A program made the translations under genes and the position numbers. Shown here piece by piece: positions 43,783 through 48,195 of a stretch of DNA of 48,195 nucleotides. Positions within the stretch are counted from its first letter, which is position 1, and every line of letters begins with the position of its first letter. The notes beneath the pieces were generated by a model. The model worked only from the letters and a program-made list of their open reading frames with translations, searched no databases and was not told the DNA's origin. The stretch covers positions 1-48,195 of the forward strand of contig JADCJC010000018.1 of NCBI GenBank assembly GCA_020247395.1, in the 5' to 3' direction. This DNA is from Rhodocyclaceae bacterium (GTDB lineage Bacteria > Pseudomonadota > Gammaproteobacteria > Burkholderiales > Usitatibacteraceae).

Positions 43783-44080
43783 GGCCAATCCGAGCGGTGG
43801 TGCGGCTAAGGCGCGCTGGAGTTGTTAGGTTACCTACGCTTGCGCGTAGGTGGAAATCCCGCCCCGCGTTTGTCCTCGCTCCCGCCCGGATTTGGCAATT
43901 AAGCGGGATGACCACGTAGTTTTGCCTGGCCGAACGAAACGACATGCCGAGACCGGTTTGCGATTAAATGCGCTTGTCTTGCATCCAAAACCATCGGATG
44001 CAGCGTCTCACCGTACATTGTTCACCTCACCCCTTGGTTTCACCACCTAGTTTCGCCACCAAATTACCGCGAGCGCCGCC
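43783..44080. other. Intergenic region with a perfect hairpin
   Basis: About 300 bases with no credible gene. It contains the perfect 8-bp hairpin acctacgc/gcgtaggt at 43832-43851 with a ttgc loop. No T run follows, so a terminator is possible but not certain. The rest is unremarkable, and should include the promoter of the sigma-factor cluster. Confidence 0.4.
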
Positions 44081-44455
44081 ATGGAAAGCATCAAGCTTCT
44101 TATCCCTCTTTCGGGCATTTTGTTTGGCACGCTGATGCCAGTCACGATCGTCTGGCTTGTGTTGAGGTACCGAACATCTCGCAACCAATTGGTCTATGAC
44201 ACGGCGGTGAAACTCGCAGAAAAAGGCCAGCCAGTACCCGTCGAGTTGTTCGTCAGCGCCAATCCGAGGGGCTCAGACCTGCGGCGCGGTTTTGTACTTG
44301 TCATGCTCGGTGTGGCGATTTGTATCTGCCTTTACGAACTTGGTGTGCCATGGACATTTGGCCTCATCCCATTGTTAATGGGTGTTGGTTTTCTGATTGT
44401 CTGGCGTCTGGAGCCACGCGAAGGGGCTAAAACTGCAAGAGAGCCGTTGGCCTGA
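44081..44455 (+). CDS. DUF6249-like small membrane protein
   Basis: A 124-residue protein with three predicted membrane helices: about residues 5-28, 71-87 and 90-108. The loop between helices 1 and 2 carries AVKLAEKGQPVPVELFV, typical of the DUF6249 group, and then a basic stretch SDLRRGFVLVM. The function is unknown. It is followed 32 bases later by an ECF sigma factor gene and then a putative anti-sigma gene. In related bacteria proteins of this type are often encoded beside ECF sigma factors, so it may belong to an envelope-stress sensing unit; this is inference. Family assignment is from memory. Confidence 0.7.
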   Translation: MESIKLLIPLSGILFGTLMPVTIVWLVLRYRTSRNQLVYDTAVKLAEKGQPVPVELFVSANPRGSDLRRGFVLVMLGVAICICLYELGVPWTFGLIPLLMGVGFLIVWRLEPREGAKTAREPLA

Positions 44456-44487
44456 ATTCCAAAGGGTAACCCGCGTCTCGGTAACCC

Positions 44488-45105
44488 ATGACTTCGCCAC
44501 CTGCGCAGTCGGATCACGAGCTGATTGCCCGCGTCATCGCGCGGGGCGATCAGTTCGCCTTTTCCGAACTCGTCAAGCGTCATCAATCGGCGCTGCGTGC
44601 TAGCCTGCGCAAGATGACCAACGGCCACGCAGAATTGTCGGACGACATCGCGCAGGAGACCTTCATTTTGGCGTGGAAGAACATCGGCAAGTTTCGCTTT
44701 GAGGCGAAATTTTCGACTTGGCTTTACCGCATCGCCTTCAATGCATGGCAGTCCGATATCCGTCGCAAGAGCGAAGTCTTGATGGACGAAGAGTCGATGC
44801 CGGAGCAAGGGTCGATCGACTCTGATGCCGCCACAATCGCCACGCGGCGCGATCTCGAACGTGCCATGGTGGATTTGAGTGAAGCCGAACGCGCCGCGAT
44901 CCACCAGTGCTTTTACAACGACCTATCCCATGACGAAGCCGCCTATGTGTTGCAGATGCCGCTGGGCACACTGAAGACACATGTGCTGCGTGCGAAAGAC
45001 AAAATGCGGCAGCGGCTTGCCGCATATGCCGCAGAGCCTGGGCTTAAACTCGGCAACACGCGCGAAGCCGCGGTAGAATCATGCGAACAAGGAACTTTGA
45101 TATGA
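44488..45105 (+). CDS. ECF RNA polymerase sigma factor
   Basis: A 205-residue sigma-70 family factor of the extracytoplasmic-function group. Region 2 spans about residues 25-95 (FSELVKRHQSALRASLRKM, DDIAQETFILAWKNIGKF, STWLYRIAFNAWQSDIRRK). Region 4 spans about 125-185 (MVDLSEAERAAIHQCFYN, LSHDEAAYVLQMPLGTLKTH, LRAKDKMRQRL). The usual acidic linker lies between them. About 20 extra residues follow region 4. It overlaps the next gene by four bases (ATGA), the coupling typical of sigma/anti-sigma pairs. I did not find a convincing ECF-type promoter upstream. Confidence 0.93.
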   Translation: MTSPPAQSDHELIARVIARGDQFAFSELVKRHQSALRASLRKMTNGHAELSDDIAQETFILAWKNIGKFRFEAKFSTWLYRIAFNAWQSDIRRKSEVLMDEESMPEQGSIDSDAATIATRRDLERAMVDLSEAERAAIHQCFYNDLSHDEAAYVLQMPLGTLKTHVLRAKDKMRQRLAAYAAEPGLKLGNTREAAVESCEQGTLI

Positions 45106-45506
45106 TTCTTAATCACGACCTTGGCCATTTACCCAACGACCAAGCCCAACAGCTCGCGGCAGATCAAGCGCTTGAAGCCATGCTGCGTGCCGACGCCGCT
45201 GAGTGGCGTGCCGCCTACATTCACAACGACGGATTTAGTGATGCAGTCATGCATCGCGTGGCGCAACTGCCCGCGACAACGACAGCCCGAACGTTTGGCA
45301 GGTATGTCACACCTAGGCTGGTCATCGTTTCTGCCGCGGCTGTGATCGGCGCTCTGCTGGCCATCTTTAGCTCCGGCGGCAATCTGCTGATAGATGCCGT
45401 GATGGATTTGGCTACCTTTACCGTCACGCCATCAGTTGTGGCCATCGGCGGAATGTTGTTGGTGGCAAGTACGGCGACGATCATCACTGCCACAACAGAA
45501 CGATAA
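45102..45506 (+). CDS. Putative membrane anti-sigma factor
   Basis: A 134-residue protein with a hydrophilic N-terminal half and two predicted membrane helices, about residues 70-90 (LVIVSAAAVIGALLAIF) and 108-126 (VVAIGGMLLVASTATII). No database-type anti-sigma motif such as a zinc-binding H-x3-C-x2-C is visible, so the name rests on position and topology. It is translationally coupled to the sigma gene. The ATG at 45102 has AAGGAA at good distance, better than the ATG at 45081. The N-terminal cytoplasmic part (about 65 residues) would hold the sigma factor at the membrane. Confidence 0.65.
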   Translation: MILNHDLGHLPNDQAQQLAADQALEAMLRADAAEWRAAYIHNDGFSDAVMHRVAQLPATTTARTFGRYVTPRLVIVSAAAVIGALLAIFSSGGNLLIDAVMDLATFTVTPSVVAIGGMLLVASTATIITATTER

Positions 45507-45520
45507 CAATCCCTAATAGG

Positions 45521-45575
45521 GTCGGCGCTTTCCAAGCAAAAGTGGCTGGAAATAGCCGTGGATGCTGGCGTTTCG
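45521..45575. repeat. Dispersed hairpin repeat, copy A
   Basis: ggcgctttccaagca pairs imperfectly with tggctggaaatagcc, followed by a conserved tail gtggatgctggcgtttc. The same plan appears at 46955-47006 and 48008-48063. It lies 15 bases after the putative anti-sigma gene and could be its transcript end. Confidence 0.65.
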
Positions 45576-45589
45576 GAAAGGGGAACTTC

Positions 45590-45735
45590 TATTGATCCGG
45601 CAGTTAAATATGGTGAATTCCTGCCCCCGCGCAGGCGGGGGCCCAATTTTCTATATGTGCCGCGCTAACAAAATTGGGCTCCCGCCTGCGCGGGAGCAGG
45701 GGACTTTTTCACCATATTTAATTGCCGGGTCAATA
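45590..45735. mobile_element. MITE/BIME-like palindromic element
   Basis: A 146-bp sequence whose two halves are inverted copies. The outer 28 bases (from tattgatccggcagtt at the left; its mate ends gccgggtcaata) match at 26 positions. Each half also carries a GC-rich REP-type hairpin: one at about 45621-45645, and gctcccgc/gcgggagc at 45679-45698. The halves join through cccaatttt and aaaattggg around an 18-base unpaired centre. It codes for nothing. The structure fits a miniature transposable element or a paired REP (BIME). Confidence 0.75.
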
Positions 45736-45951
45736 ATAACCTACTGCGCGGGCGAATCTGTCAGTTCCGGTGCTCGCCGTACACTGGGTACGTGTCCGCT
45801 CCTCACTGCCAACTTCACCCGCTCGCGACGGTTTTTAGAAGTTCCCAAAGCCGACGACGCTCATCCGTTTTGCTCTGGTGGTAGGGATTGTGGAAAACGT
45901 TCGTGGTGCGTACCCAGTTACGCCCCCTATGGTTCGCTGCAAGGTGTCCTG
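45736..45951. other. Intergenic sequence with no feature seen
   Basis: Between the palindromic element and the end of the convergent FNT gene. I see no gene, no T-run terminator and no further repeat. Confidence 0.4.
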
Positions 45952-46788
45952 TCACTTGGTTGGCGGCGAATCGGACGCGTTGCGTCGATAAATGAGCCAA
46001 TAGACCAGCGCAACGAGCACGCTGCCACCGACCAAATTTCCCGCGATAACCATGCCCAGGTTGGAGAACATGGTGTCGATAGTGGCTTCACCCGCGCCGT
46101 GCGGATATGCGCCATTCGCCTTAATCATGAGCGCGAGAGGAAAGAAATACATATTCGCGATCGAGTGTTCAAACCCAGCTGCGACGAAGGCCGAAATCGG
46201 CAGCACGACGGCGACGAACCGATCAATCACGGTGCGCCCACCCATGGCCATCCATACTGCCACGCACACGAGCAGATTGCACAGGACACCGCGCGTAAAA
46301 GCTGTCAAAGGATCTAGCGCGGCTTTGCTCGCGGCAATGTTCAGATAGGTTGAGCCAATTGCGCCACCGTTCATCGTCCAGTGCCCGGACCAATACACCA
46401 GCGCTGCGATAAACACTGCGCCAACAAAGTTGGCGACGCACACAATAAGCCAGTTGCGCAGCAACTCGAATGAACTAATGCTGCCTTCGGCCCACGCCAT
46501 CGCGAGAAGATTGTTGCCTGTAAACAACTCGGCCCCGGCCACCACTACGAACAGCAAGCCCATTGAAAAGCATACGCCGCCGATGACGCGTGCGGTGGAG
46601 TAGCCCAAGCTGCTGTCGCTCACTACAAGCGTATAGAACATCGCGCCTAAACCAATGAAAGCGCCCGCGAGCACCCCGAGCATCACCGTTTGCAGCAACG
46701 GCAGTCGAGCCTTTGCCACGCCGGCACTTTGCACACGCGTGGCGATCTCTTTGGGGGAATAAGCGTCAAATCCGAATACTTCAGGCAT
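45952..46788 (-). CDS. Formate/nitrite transporter (FNT) family channel
   Basis: A 278-residue pentameric-type membrane channel for small monovalent anions such as formate or nitrite. Six helices are visible. The family signatures are present: VVAGAELFTGNNLLAMAW in helix 3, with the first broken helix, and AAGFEHSIANMYFFPLA in helix 5, containing the conserved histidine region. The N-terminal FDAYSPKEIATRV amphipathic segment is also typical. No pyruvate-formate-lyase or nitrite reductase gene adjoins it to indicate the substrate. An FNR-like box lies 34 bases upstream of the start, which suggests oxygen control. Confidence 0.92.
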   Translation of the reverse strand: MPEVFGFDAYSPKEIATRVQSAGVAKARLPLLQTVMLGVLAGAFIGLGAMFYTLVVSDSSLGYSTARVIGGVCFSMGLLFVVVAGAELFTGNNLLAMAWAEGSISSFELLRNWLIVCVANFVGAVFIAALVYWSGHWTMNGGAIGSTYLNIAASKAALDPLTAFTRGVLCNLLVCVAVWMAMGGRTVIDRFVAVVLPISAFVAAGFEHSIANMYFFPLALMIKANGAYPHGAGEATIDTMFSNLGMVIAGNLVGGSVLVALVYWLIYRRNASDSPPTK

Positions 46789-46821
46789 GCTTAAACATTA
46801 GCAAAATCTGGGCCAGCACGC

Positions 46822-46835
46822 TTAACCTGGATCAA
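46822..46835 (-). promoter_or_regulatory. Candidate FNR/Anr box upstream of the FNT gene
   Basis: On the minus strand ttgatccaggttaa matches the FNR consensus TTGAT-N4-ATCAA at 8 of 10 positions, and is closer still to the TTGATCCAGGTCAA form I recall from Betaproteobacteria. It is centred about 40 bases upstream of the ATG. focA-type genes are FNR-controlled in other bacteria. Confidence 0.45.
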
Positions 46836-46954
46836 CTAATCTGCGTGTGAATAAACCATCGGCTCGAGACGGCAGTGGTAATTTCATCCAAGCACGTCGC
46901 GGTTGCCAGACACAAATAATCGATTGTGCGTGGCTTAGTTGATTGTCTCAGGAG

Positions 46955-47006
46955 CCATGGGTTTCAGGCAAAACTGGCTGGAAATGGCCGTAGATAGTAG
47001 TGTTTC
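46955..47006. repeat. Dispersed hairpin repeat, copy B
   Basis: gtttcaggcaaaactggctg continues as gaaatggccgtagatagtag and tgtttc, matching copies A and C in order and spacing. It lies in the gap between the FNT and MarC genes. Confidence 0.65.
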
Positions 47007-47153
47007 AGAAAATAACCGACCGCCGGAGTTACTCCCGTGTCGGGTTTGTGAAAAGTATTCGTGGGATGTCCGCGAGGCTGTTTCGAGTTGTAGAAGGCTT
47101 GCGCCGCCGCAACGCACGGTAACTCGATCACGGCGATGCGGCCTATCGGTTGC

Positions 47154-47753
47154 TCACTTCACCTGCAATAAAAACTGCTTGATGCCGCCCAACAGCATTT
47201 CTACTGCGATAGCCGTGAGGATCAAGCCCATCAGCCGCTCGATAGCTTCCATGGCACGTTGGCCGAGGAGTTTTTCGATCTTCTCACCCAGAATCAACAA
47301 CGTGGCGGACACCACCACGGCTGCCGTCATGGCCGCGACCCACACACCCAGCTTTGCGGGCTCGCGCGAGACCATCAGCATCACCGTGGCGAGTGCGGAA
47401 GGCCCGGCGATGAGCGGAATCGCCAGCGGCACGATGAAGGGCTCGTGATCGAGCGACTCACCAAACACGCCGTCTGCTTTCTTGAACACCATGTTGATGG
47501 CAATCATGAACAAGATCACGCCACCGGCGATCGAGAGCGAAATTTCGGAGAGATGCATCACATCCAAAAACTGCCGGCCACCAAACATGAACGCAAGCAA
47601 GATGAGATAGGCGATCAAGCATTCGCGCGCGACGACGCGCGCGCGGCGTTTGGAATCGACCTGCTTTAGGAGTGAGGCCACTACGGGCAGATTGCCGAGA
47701 GGATCCAGCACCAAAAACAACAGCACGAAGGCGGAGATGAGGTCGGCGTTCAT
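47154..47753 (-). CDS. MarC family integral membrane protein
   Basis: A 199-residue protein with six predicted helices. MarC features are the N-terminal LFLVLDPLGNLPVVASLLK motif, ISLSIAGGVILFMIAINMVF in the middle and the VPLAIPLIAGPSALATVMLM motif in helix 4, with MGLILTAIAVEMLLGGIKQF at the end. The family was once linked to multiple antibiotic resistance, but that link was not upheld and the function is unknown. The ATG at 47753 begins at the conserved N-terminus. No operon partner is evident. Confidence 0.92.
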   Translation of the reverse strand: MNADLISAFVLLFLVLDPLGNLPVVASLLKQVDSKRRARVVARECLIAYLILLAFMFGGRQFLDVMHLSEISLSIAGGVILFMIAINMVFKKADGVFGESLDHEPFIVPLAIPLIAGPSALATVMLMVSREPAKLGVWVAAMTAAVVVSATLLILGEKIEKLLGQRAMEAIERLMGLILTAIAVEMLLGGIKQFLLQVK

Positions 47754-48120
47754 GCGGGGAGTTTAACTTGCGGCAATTCAAGGGTTGAAATGCAAGACTT
47801 TGTGTTCAGACCCAAGACAGTGGTGCCTGCCGATGACAAATTGAATGCGCCGGATATGGGTTTTCAATCCACATGCATAAACGACAAGGTCGAATAAATT
47901 GCGGGCGTGGATATTGGAAGTGCAAAGCCGACGAAGAAGCCCAGGTGACTTCGCTGCGTTACTAACGACGGCATTTTGCTAACTTGAAAAACTAAAATTG
48001 CCGACCCGACGGGCAGTTTCAGACAAAAATATCTGGAGATGGCCGTGGATGCTAGGGTTTGCGACTTATCGAGCCCGTTTGATCTTAATTCTGTTGCGAA
48101 ATACCTAGCGGCTAAATGAA
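47754..48120. other. Intergenic region with one hairpin repeat
   Basis: About 370 bases with no gene I can support. It contains copy C of the dispersed repeat (48008-48063). A 35-codon open frame at 47790-47897 with AAGGG upstream was considered and not accepted. Confidence 0.45.
48008..48063. repeat. Dispersed hairpin repeat, copy C
   Basis: gacgggcagtttcagaca, then a right arm tatctggagatggccgt and the tail ggatgctagggttt. The GACGGGC left end links it with the hairpins at 11957 and 31254; the tail links it with copies A and B. Confidence 0.65.
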
Positions 48121-48143
48121 CAACGCCCGCAATGCGGGCGTTG
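48121..48143 (-). terminator. Rho-independent terminator-like hairpin
   Basis: A perfect 10-bp stem caacgcccgc/gcgggcgttg with a 3-base loop. On the minus strand TTCATTT follows directly; on the plus strand an eight-T run starts ten bases after the stem. It most likely ends the transcript of the gene whose last codons are at 48172-48195. Confidence 0.65.
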
Positions 48144-48171
48144 GGTGAATGCTTCTTTTTTTATAAAGAGA

Positions 48172-48195
48172 TTAAGCAGCGGGATTTAATTCGAG
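48172..48195 (-). CDS. Possible C-terminal end of a gene continuing beyond the window
   Basis: Reading minus, the last seven codons give LELNPAA followed by TAA at 48174-48172. A strong terminator hairpin follows within 30 bases, which suggests this is a real gene end. The sequence is too short to identify. Confidence 0.35.
   Translation of the reverse strand, partial: LELNPAA

Larger units (their letters stand above)
46789..47153. other. Intergenic region upstream of the FNT gene
   Basis: 365 bases without a credible gene. It contains the FNR-like box at 46822-46835, which faces the FNT gene, and copy B of the dispersed hairpin repeat. The part after the repeat, to the end of the MarC gene, shows nothing I can name. 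Confidence 0.45.

Noticed and set aside
45579-45592. ggaacttctattg resembles an ECF-type -35 element (GGAACTT) downstream of the sigma-factor cluster
   Set aside because: It lies at the edge of the palindromic element, no matching -10 is seen, and no gene follows on the plus strand.
47790-47897. A 35-codon open frame with AAGGG upstream of the ATG
   Set aside because: Too short and without recognisable features; open frames of this length arise by chance in a gap of this size. Conservation in relatives would change this view.
1-48195. CRISPR arrays, restriction-modification, toxin-antitoxin or phage-defence genes
   Set aside because: I found no regularly spaced direct repeats and no genes of such systems; the accessory content is limited to one insertion sequence, small repeats and metabolic or envelope genes.

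Overview
The window reads as chromosome of a Betaproteobacterium, most likely Burkholderiales or a close relative. The evidence is gene content and order: tsaB-rimI-uracil-DNA glycosylase, pmbA divergent from darP-mog, ilvE-zinc finger-waaF, lemA with two TPM-domain genes, an isoquinoline 1-oxidoreductase-like dehydrogenase with XdhC and MocA-like factors, and RlmM. The family assignments come from reading the translations; no search was run.

Layout, left to right. 1-1256: the 5' part of aroC, cut by the window edge, and a decayed LplT-type MFS transporter gene, both on the minus strand. 1495-7348: maeB, ldcA, a DMSO-reductase-family molybdoenzyme and a PsiF-repeat protein, plus strand. 7499-11842: TPM/YgcG-type pair with LemA, then uracil-DNA glycosylase, RimI and TsaB, minus strand. 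12059-16512: exported proteins on the minus strand (DUF1501, DUF1800, an alpha/beta hydrolase and a four-EF-hand protein). 16723-18879: an OmpR/EnvZ-type two-component system, meeting an orphan TRAP-type binding protein tail to tail. 20040-23442: pmbA, and divergently darP-mog-carboxylesterase. 23486-26091: a patatin-like lipase and a six-helix membrane adenylate cyclase. 26382-29670: ilvE, a zinc-finger protein, waaF and a DUF1684 protein.

29671-37000 is the accessory core. It was an operon of a 2Fe-2S subunit, a molybdopterin subunit, an MFS transporter, XdhC and a MocA-like transferase. An IS110-family element of IS1111 architecture (about 31630-33173) sits inside the MFS gene. Removing exactly that interval rejoins the transporter in frame. 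The element has a long, structured 3' non-coding end that may encode its guide (seek/bridge) RNA.

37465-43782 holds a lipoprotein alpha/beta hydrolase, a predicted lipoprotein with a methyltransferase fold, rlmM with a long basic tail, a TPR protein and an MFS exporter. 44081-45506 is a DUF6249 membrane protein, an ECF sigma factor and a putative membrane anti-sigma factor. 45507-48195 is repeat-rich: a 146-bp MITE/BIME-like palindrome and three copies of a dispersed hairpin repeat surround a formate/nitrite-type transporter with an FNR-like box and a MarC protein.

Two themes recur. One is molybdenum-cofactor biology: the molybdoenzyme at 4759, Mog, and the hydroxylase operon with its maturation factors. 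The other is export of cofactor-containing or unknown proteins through Tat-type and lipoprotein signals. The least ordinary parts are the IS insertion with its putative guide RNA, the intergenic repeats, and the exported methyltransferase-like lipoprotein.
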